Assembly (NCBI RefSeq): GCF_027744825.2
Contig: NC_071334.1
Location: 28,659,937 to 28,723,936 of the forward strand
Direction of reading: 5' to 3'
From: Synchiropus splendidus
Lineage: Eukaryota > Chordata > Actinopteri > Syngnathiformes > Callionymidae
DNA: 64,000 nucleotides
Below the pieces are notes generated by a model. It worked only from the letters and a program-made list of their open reading frames with translations. It had not been told where the DNA came from and ran no database searches. Of this stretch, positions 9,891 through 23,140 are shown piece by piece; within the stretch, counting starts at the first letter, position 1, and each line of letters starts with the position of its first letter. The position numbers were made by a program, and so were the translations under genes.

Positions 9891-10774
9891 CAGGTGTGGC
9901 CCCCGTTAAAGTTACATCCATATCTTTTCCCACTGCGTTATGTTCTCACTGAGGCTATAGGATGAGATAATATTGGAGTCACCGTGAAATGGTAAAACCA
10001 TTCTTAGTCATAGTTTTGTTTTTTGTAGTAGTGTGAGATCTTTTGTATTTGACGTAAAATAAAAGTAGTTCGCATCTGGCTTCAGTGCCAAAAAAAAGTT
10101 GAAGCTGGGAATAAATATATTTTCTTTTATGACTCTGAAGGTTGCTCATTTGTAGACGTCAGTTTCTATCTATAATAGTGTGTCACAGACCTATTGAGAG
10201 GTTGGAAGGTCTCTGTTACCACTAACAACACGAGAAACCAAATGAAACTGCAAAAATGTGGCTGGCTTGTCTGTTTTACTGCAATTATTGTGTTGTGTGT
10301 TGGTCAGTACGTCTCTTCAATAATCCCATAGCGAGCTGTTGTCTCCAGCTGAATCTTTAAATCCTACTGTTTGGACAGCTGTAAGACTATTTGTCCTCAA
10401 TTTAGCAAGTGTTACCGGCTAATGAATGGACTAATTAGAGCATCGTCGTCAATTAGGCTTACGTGATGTCATCTGTACGCACTTGTTAGAGCTCATGCAT
10501 CGTCTGCTTCACACAGCTTGTATCAACAGCACGTTTCATGTATATCTCAAGTGATGTCTTTTCAGGCTTTGTCCTGTTCCAGACTTCTCTCAGAATCTTT
10601 CTGACTTTTTGTTCAATAACAAGTGACTAGATTTTTTTCTTTCATTTTTTATATTTTTATTTTGTTTGAGGTGCTATGCCATTTTCTCTTCACACAATTC
10701 GACTTCTGTAGAAAAAAGTTCATCATGCAGTGATGCAATATTAGAATTACATTTATCAATTTTATTTTCCCTTA

Positions 10775-11432
10775 TTTCAAAACTAGTTTCGACGTGATCC
10801 TCATGCATTTTTAAGACCGGTGCATCACTGACCGTTCTAGGGCGCAGACAGCACCACTGCAGCCGTGGTTTATAAAGCGGTGCGGCTTATGTATGAACGA
10901 GAGCTGTTTTCCTTCTTAAATTTAGTGGGTGTGGCTGATATTCCTGTGTGCACTATAGTCCAGAAACTACGGTACCAGAAAAAAGGTATACACTGGACTG
11001 ATGTTTTATTCTTATTCTCTAAAAATAAGTATTTATAGAAAAAAAACATTTGAAAATGTCGATTAAAATGCTTCCTATTAAAACGGGGTCCAGCTTTGAG
11101 ACTGACTCATGAAACAAACTCGTCACATCTTTTATACACATTGAATTGCTGAAAATTCTGACACCACCGCTAGTCTCAGCTGCTGCTACTCATCTCCGTG
11201 GTCCAGGAGATCGGCTCTGTTGGCAGAGCTGCAGAAACGGCACATTTTGAGTGCTTTAAGGTGAATAAAACACCTGTGATTTCATCGGTTTGACGTGATG
11301 AGACTCAATATTTTGGCAGCATGACGCTCTTTCGCAGTTAAAAATCCTAATATTAGTTGCGTCACTGTATAAGCCACAGTGTTCAGACCATGAGAAAAAA
11401 GTAGTGTCTTGTAGTGCGGAACTTATGGTAAT
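10775..11432. mobile_element. rearranged non-autonomous DNA-transposon relic
   Basis: Two segments match the two halves of the repeat at 30989-31376. The segment 10775-10976 matches the left half in reverse orientation, and 11078-11432 matches the right half in the same orientation. Both segments end with similar strings on the plus strand (ccagaaactacggta at about 10960-10975 and gcggaacttatggta at about 11414-11432). These resemble fish hAT-like terminal repeats containing GCGGCTTAT and TACGGTA. No transposase is present, so it is a non-autonomous fragment. The superfamily call is tentative. Confidence 0.5.
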
Positions 11433-12134
11433 TCAAAAAGTAGTGGTACGTATTTTTATTTTTTATTTTGTAAAAAAATTCTGTTAGATATTCCTTTACT
11501 TATCGTAAAACCTATTTATGTATTTAATTATTTATCCATTTATTTTAATCTTTTCCCCTCAAATTAATATAGATTTAATTCCGTTTTCCTGTGCTTGTGT
11601 TTATCATCATTATCATCATAATTATTTTGTACAGTATCAATTGATTCACATTTTAACATGTGTATTATTGAGTCATTATTTGTTCTAATATTTCAGCTGC
11701 TGGTAGAGCGCTGTCCTGTTTAGCAGTGTGAAGTTGTGCAGGCATGTGTGGGAGGCAGGTTGTTGCCAGGAGGCTGTGACAGTGATGATGAATGAGATGA
11801 TGAGTAAGCGCTTCCAGGGCCGCCTCTGCATCCTTTCTACGCGGCCACTCATGAACATGCAGGAGGTGCAGACTCACAAGTACCCGGCGAGAGAGTGTGC
11901 CCAGATCTGTCCAACCCTCTGCGCTCCCTCCCTCCTCTTTCCTCTCTCACCTCCTGTCTGGGTTCTGTCCTGACTGAGGACATTTTCATTGACTCATTCA
12001 TACAGATGCGCCAACGAGGCTAGTCTGGCGCCTGCAGTTACCTGCTCTCTCATGAATCACAGAGAGATGTCACTCTGGATGTAAGGCTGCTTGTGCTATC
12101 TAATCGAGTGCTTGTTTTCATTTTGTTCCTCAGA

Positions 12135-12180
12135 GACTGGAGGTCCTCTCCGTGGGGGGACTGCACAGCTGAATGTCAGG
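12135..12180 (+). other. pald1: possible alternative pald1 5' UTR exon
   Basis: A 46-bp segment bounded by a good acceptor (TTTTGTTCCTCAG) and a donor (TGTCAG|GTACTG). It is more GC-rich than its surroundings. It could be a second non-coding exon, but similar chance pairs occur elsewhere in so large an intron; transcript data would decide. Confidence 0.2.
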
Positions 12181-13213
12181 TACTGTTACACTTCACGCCA
12201 TTGCTGTTGTGTTATGTGATTCCTCTCATGCCGCTAGTTACTAAACAGAGACTGAGTTGAATGGTTTACATGCCAAGACTGTTCCGCATTGCAAAATGCA
12301 TGAAGTATAGTAAACTATTGTTGCTTGTTGACCATTATCATTATAATAATTTTAAATTATTAAACAACCTTTTAAAAAATCAGGATTTTATTTCCTATAT
12401 TGCCAAAATTTTCTTTGTTAATGTGAGCAAAGTGTTTGGTTACAAGCTACCGTCCCGCAAGCTGTAGTGATCTACCCATATTTTTAATAAGTGTTTGGAA
12501 ATGATTTTTCAACCAACAGTCCTTTTACTGCAAAAATGGAGTCTGCAAGTAATGGAGAATAACCGTGATAATCTCATGAAGTGATCAGGATGATTAGGTG
12601 AACAAATTAACCCGATGCACAAAAACAGCACTTCCGCCCCCCAACCCAGAATTGCCCATTTATTGAAAATTAATGTTGTTTGAATAGCGATTATTATTGC
12701 ATTATCGCATTATTGCATTGAAGCGTCAACACAGTGCCGTTTTGACAGCGTGTAGTTAGTGCTGGACGTTAAGCTTGGAAACATTTACTTTTACGAAACG
12801 TTGTTTTGCTCAGTCTTGAATTTATTACTATTATTTTAATAATTGATAAATTTGTCTTGTGACATTGCTGGTGATCATATACAAAGTGAATGCGAAAAAG
12901 GTCTAACCTTTGCCTTGAATGCAATATAATTTTAACATGACATTTTCCTGTTGTTTTGTTAGTGGAGAAAATGTATAGGACCTGTGTGCACTCAAATAAT
13001 TCAGTTATCGATATAAAATCTAGATATAATATGTTTGTCAATGTGGTGATGTTTCTGGGGTTAAATTGTGGTTGTGTGAGATGCTGAGCAAGAGTGAGAC
13101 ACTGTCAAGATGGTAGTTGCTTTGGAAGCTGTTCAGTCTAGGCAGCGGCCGTAACAATATAGTGTTGCACTGCACAAACCTGGTATTTATTACACTAAAC
13201 CGTAATAGATTCA

Positions 13214-13341
13214 GTTTCTCTAAATTGACATGTATTGAAAAAAGGGCCCATCAGTTTCGCTTTAAGTTATGTTCATATTTTTGTTTATTTTTCGTCTCTC
13301 TAAATAGACATGCATTGAAAAAAGGGACCATCATGTTTAAG
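13214..13341. repeat. imperfect tandem duplication, period 80 bp
   Basis: Two copies of a roughly 40-bp segment (cores aaattgacatgtattgaaaa and aaatagacatgcattgaaaa) start 80 bp apart at 13214 and 13294; similarity fades in the second half of each unit. Confidence 0.7.
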
Positions 13342-16300
13342 GTGGTTACTTGAACAATTACGCGGTATTACCTTGCATGTGTGCATCAAAATATGAGAGC
13401 CTTTAGCGCAGGTTCATGCTGGTGTGTTAGTATCTGTGTGTGACTGTCTGTTATCTGATAGATGTTCATAAGTATGAGCTATTTGAGAATGCATTGTGTA
13501 TGTTTTTCTAGCTGTAATATATTCATTTGTGTGTGGGAATATTGGCTTCTTGATTTTTGGTTTGCTGTTTAGTATGGTTGACAGCTGAAAACCACAGGTG
13601 CCAGGAGCTTCACCTGGAAGGAGGTAGCCGACGTGGCAAACAAACAAAGAATTCCTATGTTCACTAACATTTCACAGGATTAATGTCTTGCTCGTGACCA
13701 CTGAAGTAAAGCGTTAAACATTTTCATTTATACAACAGAAAGCTTTTGCGTCGTTGTTGGCCTCTTGATTTAACAGTTAAGATCCTCAAGAGTTGCGTGT
13801 CACAACAACCTGTGTCACACTTTGAGAAGAAGCTGAACCTGCTAACTTGCCTGTCCAATTTGAAGTTCTGACTGTCGCCTGTGCAGTACTGTGGTTTGTG
13901 GCTTGGTTTTGGAAAAAATGCAGGCTACGAAATCACAGAGTTTTAAATAGCCATCCTGAAATTACAGTCTGGGATTTCAAAAATAGATCTAAGCCTGCTC
14001 TGAATATTGCATCTGAATATGATGGAGGCCCGCTGATCACAGCTAATATCCAGTCTAGTATGTGAAGATGTTAATGAAGCCATGGAATTGTTGAGCTCAT
14101 TTCCTTGCTGAGCAAATGTCCTGTGGAGTCACGCTTGTATGTAACCTTCCGCCCCATCCCTGAAGTGCATCCTCAGGCAGGAAGTGTCAGACAAGTAGTG
14201 TGGATCCTGTCAAGGTGGGCTGACACTTCCTCTGTCTGAGAGCACTGGCCAAGGTATATTTGGTTGTTCACCCTCTCATGTCATTTGAGGAGTGATTTCT
14301 GGTTTCAGATAGGTGCAAGGATCATCAATGTGAGTTGTAGTAATAGTAGGATTAGGTGTGCAATTGTTATAAAACAGAAAAATGTCTTGTTTGACTAGGT
14401 GCTGTAGTTATCTAGTGACAGCAGAAAACAGAGTAGTGTTTTCTCAATGTTATTAGTGGCTGTAAGTAGTAGTAGTTGTAGCATTATTATGTCTTATTAT
14501 TGACTGATGTTTGTTGCCGTCAAAGTACCATGAACCAACGATTGAATGCAGCAGTATTATTGAAATAGTGATATGTACAGTGGTTGCTATAGTTACGATA
14601 GCAATGTAGCATTGTTAGCAGGAATTGTTTCTGACTGTTGTAGTAGAAGCTACAGTAATTTCTTGCTGCAGTAATGACTGCATTGAAAATGCTGGTAGCT
14701 TCTTAGCATTTGCAGAATTTTCTTATTTGTCTTAATTTAACATTAGCAGCATTTTCTTTTCACAAGTAGCGACAGCAATATTGTCTTTTAGAAACCGTGG
14801 TCACTGTCTGCATGTTTACTCAAAGCTGCAGTGGCAATTGTATAGTTTTAAGATTAAGCTATGATATTTATTTTTATGTTTTGCTATTTCTGTATTATTG
14901 GACAGGTTTTCGCCATCAAGTTGTGGTAACTATTGTTCAATGTGAATGTAGCAGGGATATTTCTGTTAGCGTTAGATATATTAATAACTGGAGCTGTGGT
15001 ATTAGAAGCTGTATTAGTTTGCAGTGTGTTTAGCACTTGACCTGCGGAAGTGTAGTGTGTGAACGGCAATGACTGATAATATGCTAGCAAGAGGCATGTT
15101 ACAGCTAATTGTTGAAGAATACACCAAGTTGCACTTGACTTGTGTTTGTTATTGCACCCCATTTTGGCTTCATTCTTCCTTTGTCTTTTGCAGCACCCTT
15201 GTTGTGCAAAAAAAGGGGAAGTGGTGTGGAAAGATTTCCTGCAGGTTTTGTACCCACACGCAGCTAGGCTAAAGGCGCCGGCACCAGTTGTGAATGAAGA
15301 ACTGCTCTTCATCCTTCCTCGGACCACCAGCAGATGCATCCTGCAGCTGCACTCGTCTTCCTGTCTGCTCTCAGACCCTTTTGTGTACAAACGGCAAACC
15401 GTGGACACCAGCGGAATTTCAATGCGACACTCTGAATGGAGCCGAACTGAAGGAGTTCCTAGCCTCCTCCTATCATTTTTTTTGTGAATTTAAAGATTCA
15501 CAGGTGGCTGCTATGGGTTCAAAATCCGAAGCAAAAATGGACTATGTATAGTTCAAGGGATTTATTGGTCTCATGAGCATTACAACACTACATGGAGCAC
15601 ATACAGCCTTTCTGGTGATTGGTTCTCCTGGAGGATGTTTATGACTGACTGCTATTTTGTCTGTGGCCTCCACCCGCTTGCCTTCCCAGTTTAGGCCCCA
15701 AATCTGCCTGTATGTGGCTGCTTCAGGCTTCCTTTGACAAGTGTGATGGCTTAATGAGAGAGATGAAGGTGTTGGTCACATAACGTCAAGTAATACTGGT
15801 TGATCTAGGTCCCTGCTTACAGCCATTGTATTGAGAACCCTGATTTAGTCGAATAATATAGTTCTCAAAACGGGTGATTGCTTGGAAACAAGGGGTGGCG
15901 CTGTGTTGCTGGTCTTGGTTGAGATTCCTCCCACAAGTGATCGTGAGTTTGTGCTTGCACAGAGGAGTGCACTTTCAACAAGATAGTCTATTCCAACCAC
16001 ACAAAATGTCTTCCCACTCTGGAGAGACAAGGTATAGGGTTCTTTTGGTTGATTACTAAGGCTAAAGAAAAATGCAAAATATTGTCATGGAAACCTGTAG
16101 TGCTTTTGATTTTTGCAAAATGAGAGATTCTGAGGGTTTGTCATCTTACTCTAGTTCGTTTATGTCCCTGTTTCTTTCTAACAATACTTGGCATATCTCA
16201 TGGTAACGTGCATTTTCAAGGAAAGTGTGATGCCCTTATTCCACTCATTTTTGTGTATAAATATCTGGACATCGCTTTGCCTTCACCTTCTGTGTTTTAC

Positions 16301-19300
16301 AACTTTAGTTTCCAGTTTGTATTGCATTAGGCATGTTGGAGATCAAACCGTAGCAATGCGCCCATCAGGATTTTTGTTGCTGATCTCTGATACCTATCAA
16401 TTTGTTATCAAAACGTAGTTATGATGAGTCCATCTGTGTTCTTGATGTGCAAAAAACCTCAAATCATTTTACTCCAGATATTTTTTGTATACCTCTTCAA
16501 GCAGAAAAATAAATAGAAAATAAAAAATCATCTGTCAAAAGGACTGACTACATAACATTTAATTCGATGTGAGACGTCGCAGTTTGGTGGCTCTCTAGCA
16601 GACGTTGCCATGTCCCTGAAACTGGCCACTTGTAGCAGGACAGAGACAGAGAGAGATCATCACAGCGTGTATGAAAGTTGAAAGGGACGTTCTTGTCACT
16701 ATGCTCAGAAGCACTGCTGCCAGCTGGTGCCATCACTTTCTGTCTCACCGTACGAGTGTCAATATTACTCCTCTGAATCTATCATTGTCTGCATTTTCTA
16801 CACTACTGGTGGCAGGTTTCAAACTTCAAAACTTATTATAAGTTTTCATACAGAACCACATATGTTGGTCAGATTTAAGTTGCCATCTGTTTCAGTAAAG
16901 TGGTAACTAAATAGTAGCTCTATATTTACAGCTTAGCCTGTTTAAATGCCGCAGTCTTGGCTGTCACAAATACGATCATTGTGCCTCAATGCTTACAAGT
17001 CAGTAAATCAAGTGTGTAGAAATGTATCTATAATCAAAACAAGCTGTGTCTGACTGAGATATTAAGACCAAGATATTAAGAATGCATATTAATGGTTGCA
17101 TCTTCTGATACATAGGCTGTTGGACTACAAGTATTTCTTTTTGCACCTCTATAAAAAAATAGAATTGTTGGCACAATACTTAATTTATGTACCTCAAGTA
17201 TGTAATTTACATTTGATAAAGTTTTTAGTTTTTTCTTTTGTTCAACTTTTTTAAAGGCCTGTCTAATTCAAAAACATTTTTAAAATTTGTGATGGATTCT
17301 ACATATTCTGTATGTTTTTGTATATAATGATATACGTTTAACAAAAATAAGATGACAAAATATACTACCACAGTTTCACTACTTGCATGAACCTCTTCAG
17401 ATTTTTTAGATCTATTTGACTAAAAAGTCAAATTAATTTGCAACACAAGATTACCCATGAATATTGCAGTCTTACGTAAAGACAATTGATGAAGATTGAA
17501 GATCCAATATGGTTGTAAAATTAGCCTCCAAGATTTCAAATGGGCCTAAGACTGATTTTGCATGCAGACTCTCATGTATGTTTGGCATTTACATTTATTT
17601 GGCCTGCGAGATATATAGTTTGCCTTCATGTTTGATTTAGTTTCATACTTATATTCTTCATTAATTTTAATTTAAATTTTTTTTTTTTACAATTCTTGTA
17701 CTTTTCAGTTTGTATCATTTTGCCGTGTCACTCGATTTCTGAGTATGTTGAATTGTATGGGTCAAATAGAAAGAAAAATATTTGAAATCCAAAATTATAT
17801 CATAATTAAATACTGAGTTGTATTTCGACTTCCAAACATAACTTTTAATATTAAAATATGCCCATGTTTGCAGAATTTCAAAATTACTCTTGGTTAGAAG
17901 CAAATGTGCATTTAGAGTTGAAACTCTGTTAAGTCATGGTGTCGTTCTGCAAATGGATGGTTTGTTTCCGTGATAGTGTGAGTTCTGAAACCTTTAATCT
18001 CTTTACCTTTTTCACCCTAAAATGAACCTTTAATTGCAGAGAAAAGCGCTCTGATAGTTTGGCACTGGAATAACAAAGTTATTTTATTTTACAACTGAAG
18101 AATGGGTTTTAATGGAAAGTGTTGTGATTATGTGGAGATGTTCACATTTTTGGACATCTATTATTTGATCTTCATGGAATGCCACTGTGCAATACAAAAC
18201 TATGTTGTCCCTGAAAGGCAGCTGAGCCTTATCCATCTGGCTGCCAGATGTACCACCGCCTCCCCTGTTGTCCTCCGCAGAGAGAGGGAGTCTATTCTCA
18301 GATGGAGTGCAGCCAGTTCAGTCCTTGCCAAGTGACCGGGCACTCTGAGTTCCCTGGAGGGGTGTTTCCCACAAGACTGGAAGGGTGGGCTGAGGGTATT
18401 CTAAAGAGGATGTGTCTATGTGGATGTGATGCCAAGTTCTCACACTCCAGCGCACTATGGCGGACTCCAAGCAGCTCAGAAAAGGCTCTTCTTCTCACAT
18501 GTAAGATTGTAGTAGTTGTTGTGGGTTTTTATTACTTTTGTAGCAGTTGATCGACATTTTTTTTGGTCTGGGTAGATTAATCTCAATTTTTCTTCCTTTT
18601 ATGGTATTCGTGTTTTACGTCCATGCCTCTCAAAGTGTGTGTAATATGTATATTCTACCAGCTGGTGGAGAGGTTGAGATGATCGTGTTTCCGAGACTGA
18701 TCTTCTGTGCAGTATACTGTTTGAAGCCAGACTTCACACAGATGTCTTGTAGCACTTCTATGACTCGCCAGTACTTGACTCATGATCTACTTTAGCAGCT
18801 TACACATAGAGTTGTGTGTCGGTGATGCTCTTTCAAACAGCTAAAAATTGATCTGCGTCTTCACCAGCTCCAGGCTGTTAAATATACTTTGAGGTTTGTG
18901 ACCCTTTATTTTTATGATGTGTAAGGCGTTTAATGTTTAAGATGCCATTACTGAGAGAGAATCTTGATGGCATCACTAAAATGTTAACTCGTTGGTCAAG
19001 GTTGATGTGGTGCGTACCGTTGTGGCAACGTGGGATTGGTTTTTTTTTTCTTAGATGCAAAATGATCTTAATTTGACTTCTCTGTGTAGCTTGCTCTTCT
19101 ATCCTTCCTGGAGGAGAAAAGATCCTGATGTTCTTTTTATGAATTATGAGCACACTGAAATTTAATCCTCAATGATGTCTGCCAAGAAACTGTGATGCAC
19201 TATTGCTGTCAGCCAGTGGGGGCAGCAAATCACCTGAAGTGCCCCAACAGTTTCCATTTCAGTTCTCACTTGTTTTTTTGTTTGTGTTCTCGGCCTCCTT

Positions 19301-22300
19301 CTTTGTCAGAAGCTTGTGATGCCTCTTTGAAAACTATTAGGATTATTATAATCGAAACAGGAAAATGGGACTCTGTTGTGTAGAAGTATGTATTCACATT
19401 TGTCAGATTATGACTCATTCAATAGTTAAAATGAATGTTGGCATATAATGGTACTGCAGTCATGGATTTTGGTCAAGGGTTGTGGACAAAACATGGAAAA
19501 GCCATCGGTGAAAACGTGTATGAAGCGTTGAATGCCATTTTGTGGTGATTCTGTTTCCATTTGTTGGTTAAATAAAATTGAGCACAGTCTGTGCTCCCAG
19601 CTAGTTGTTTCTTGTAGAATGACTAGTATTGACCAGTCTTATATTTGTTTGACTGCGTCCTGTCTTCGATAAATATTTTGATTTCTATAGTAATGAGAGT
19701 TTTGAGTTATACTATTTTATATGCTTAAAAGGAATCAGCCACTCTATAAATGCAGTGTCATATATTTAAAGAAGCCAAAATGAGTCGGTTTCAAACGTGG
19801 TCACCATCAACAAGCGACAGATAAACAAGGAAGTAAAGGGGAAGGCTGTGAGAAGTGATAATAGTGAAACCCCTTACCTTGCTTTATTGTGTGTGATCAC
19901 ACAAATACTGGATTGGAGGATGAGGTTTTCAGTCGTTGCTGCGACACTGACTTTTTGTGTGTGGCGTGCTGCGTTGAGATTTTCAGACGACAATCCACAC
20001 CATATTTTTTATCTTAATGCGTGTGGTCTCTGACAGATAAAAAAAGAGATTTTGTAAATCCATATGTGTGTGGCCCTCTTGGATACTTTTCTGTCAGCCT
20101 TTTTACTTACCCTTAACTCTGCTGCACTGTTGCCTCTTTGCTGCTGCTCTCGATTGAAGTGCAGTAAAACCCGACAAGACGTTGAGTCTCCACTTTCTGA
20201 ATGCAATTTAAAGTTACACGAATTTGCACAGATGTTGGATTTATATTTATTTGAATGATACATATATTGTGTTCATATTTCTGAGGGCATGGTGGCTAAT
20301 ATTTTGCTGTGGTACAATCGAGCTGAAACCCTGGTCGTTGTGCTTGCTTTATCATTAACACAATAAAAAAATGAAACCATGTTTTAAGTTTAAAGAAACA
20401 GTCAAAGTAATCTAAAGGGTGTTTGACTTCGCTTTGTGTTATAGTAAAATTTACTTCAACTGTCAAGTTCATTCAGAGGTATGAGATGAGTTGTGGATGT
20501 GACAAAACTTAAAAAATAAAGTAATATTGAAGCGCTCAAATATTGCGATACTTGATTCTGCGATATTGTATGGATATTTTTGCTGAAATATGGCCAAACA
20601 TAATTGTGTCATTGTCTTGATATTTTGAGTTGTCTACCTTACTCGGGTATGCTGCTGCATTTGTAACGTGTTTAATAGTGGTGTTTTCTTTTTGCACAAT
20701 GTAGTTATTTTGTTGATTAGGGGAGCGATTCATTCCTGCGTTGGAGTGTGAAATTTAGCTGAAATTTTACCAATAACAATAAACTTTTGTTTTCACATAA
20801 TATTATACTTTTCCCTTGGAATTTGAAAAATCTGAAGTACAAATAACCAAGCATTCGAGACTGGTCACTATTCCAGATACACGAATGCTATCTGTTAATT
20901 ATGTCACAGTGAATGTGTGAGACTGTGAAACTGTTAGAATCGTAATTTGATTTAGATGTAAATCAGTCGAATGACGCGTAAATAAGCATTAATAATATAG
21001 TAAACTTGCAAATAAGTGAAATTTGATTCCTTTGGATTCTGTCATTTTAACTCTTTTGGCGACAGAGTTTTCTCAATGAAATATTGCACCTTGATGTCAG
21101 TATTTCAAAAGGCTGTCGATTGAAAATGATTTTAAATAAACACATACTGTAAATAAAAAAAAAAATCAATGTGACCCACAGTTTTGGATGGAAGTAAATT
21201 CACTCATCATATTTGTGTATTATGACGTCACCAGGCAGCGGCCATCGTCGATTGCATAACTTTTGTAGACGTTTATCTTGTAACACTCTTCCTCACCTCA
21301 CGAGATACAATGTTGACGAACGGTGTGAAGCACCACTTCTTGCCTCCACTCATTCTTAGTGCTGTCTACCACATCTAGCGCTATTTCCACCTTTATATTT
21401 TTTAAGCTCCCACAACCTCTACCACTAAAAAGAGTGAAAACAGTAAAAACTAAAAAACAACATGGTGAAGCATCGGCTCCAGTATGTGCTGCTTCTTGAG
21501 ACAGTCACGGCCAGTGGACACGCTGTCACTAAGCAAATACGCGGTGTTCCTTTCTTTTTTTCTGGATAACTAAACTCCTTTATCACCATGCACTGATCGA
21601 GGCCCGTGAAGTGAAGTACACAGGCACACTGGATCAGTTTATTCCAACGTGTCAGGATGATGTTTTGAAAAAGTGAAATACACTTAAACTTCAGCATCTG
21701 GGTGAGTGTTTTCACATGTGTGCTCATGTTTTTTCCATTGATGAGTAATGGTGACCGATTAATTGCCTAGATACAGTGAAACCTGTATGTTGAAACTTGA
21801 TGGTAGAAACCAACTGTACTGCATAGCTACACAACACAACATTGAGTAGCTGTGAATTACTGAACATGCATTTTCCCATTCACAGACAGGAGAACCTAAG
21901 TTTTAATCAAACATATTCAGTCCAATGTCACATTATGAGTGTGTGTGAAAGTTGACTACAAAATTATTTGTAATTCGTAACTCACTCAGAAAGTTATGTG
22001 TTGAGGCATTCTGTTCATAATGCATTTCCAATACACACGTATAGAAAGTTTAATTTTAGCCAATCTACAAACACGTATTTGAATTAGCATTTTTGTTTGG
22101 CAGAACTGGTGTATGTTAAGTCCTGCATGGGTTCACACTTGTGCTGATGACAATCCACATGCCACACGACAGGCTGAGCCCCAGCGTCACTTCTAACGCT
22201 GACTGCTGAGTCGTCGATGGTCTAGTTTGTTTATCTGCCGAGCTCTACACAAAGCTGTTTATTGAGAGCTGAGGATGTTTACTTGAAGCCTGTGGTTGGC

Positions 22301-22952
22301 TTGCAGGGGCGAGGGGAGAAGGGTCTCACACACACCTTCCACGACCAAAATTCATCTGAAACTCCTCCCCCAGATCAAACTGTTGTGTCTCTGTGCATTA
22401 ACTATTCCAGTGGCTTAGCGACTTTTGATGTCTAGTTCAACATTTTAGGTAGAGTTAAATAAAAAGTCAAATGAAATAAATTGCAATTTTCAAAATAAGA
22501 TTCTGAAATGCTTGATCATTTATATAAAACAGAAAATGTTAAAAAAACAGCCAATATGATCATAATAGACATGCTAAATACAACTTAAACAAAGCATATG
22601 AATTAAGATAAAACTACGTCCTCATAAAACAAAAAAAGTTTCTCAAAGTACATTGATGCTAGGTAAATTGAAATGATTCATCGGTTGTATGCTGTATAAT
22701 CCCAAATCAATGTCGGTTTGAGGGCAAAGCTCTTTAATATTCATACGTCAAGTTATCTATCTATTGAATTGAATGATGAAGTACTGACTTGAGATATTTA
22801 CATTTTGAGCCATCACTTATAATTGAGTTGACCCATCTGAGTTCACACAGTTCACTGTCTTGCCCAAACACTGAGTTTGTCAGAATGAGATGAGAATGAG
22901 GTGCGTCCTGCTCTGATGAAATTTTCTTTGTCACGTCAGCTGCCTGTGGAGC

Positions 22953-23140
22953 ATGGGTACGACAGCCAGTGCTGCACCACCACCTCCAGTTTCTGTAGCA
23001 TCGCCGCTCGAGTGTGTCCATGGCAACGGGATGGCCGACAGCAGGCAGTCTCTCAACTCCAGCCCCTTCCAGACGGTCAACGTCCACAACAACAAGGCCA
23101 AGTCCATTATCACCAACAAAGTGGCACCTGTGGTCATCAC
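22953..23140 (+). CDS. pald1: pald1 coding exon 1 (start codon)
   Basis: The exon begins at 22940 after the acceptor CACGTCAG, with 13 nt of 5' UTR, then ATGGGTACG. The donor ATCAC|GTAAGT follows 23140. It encodes residues 1-62 and ends in NKVAPVVI. The MGTTAS start decides the initiation codon. Confidence 0.93.

Larger units (their letters stand above)
7574..22939 (+). other. pald1: pald1 5' intron (15.4 kb)
   Basis: Intron between the non-coding first exon and the start-codon exon. It contains the homopolymer tracts near 8316-8341 and 8935-8970, a GGAA microsatellite, a rearranged DNA-transposon relic (10775-11432), a candidate 46-bp non-coding exon (12135-12180) and an 80-bp duplication (13214-13341). 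The remainder is AT-rich and shows no exon I can support, although long open frames exist near 14884-15408, 18248-18550 and 21425-21727. First introns of this size commonly harbour enhancers, but none can be recognised here. Confidence 0.55.

Noticed and set aside
14884..15408. 174-codon open frame on the minus strand in the pald1 5' intron
   Set aside because: No recognisable domain, low-complexity composition, and no splice or promoter context; a chance frame is more likely.
18248..18550. GC-richer 100-codon plus frame in the pald1 5' intron
   Set aside because: No family match, no supporting splice context, and paladin does not need another coding exon here.
21425..21727. 100-codon minus-strand frame with transposase-like flavour
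   Set aside because: No motif could be tied to a family on either strand, so it is not called a mobile element.
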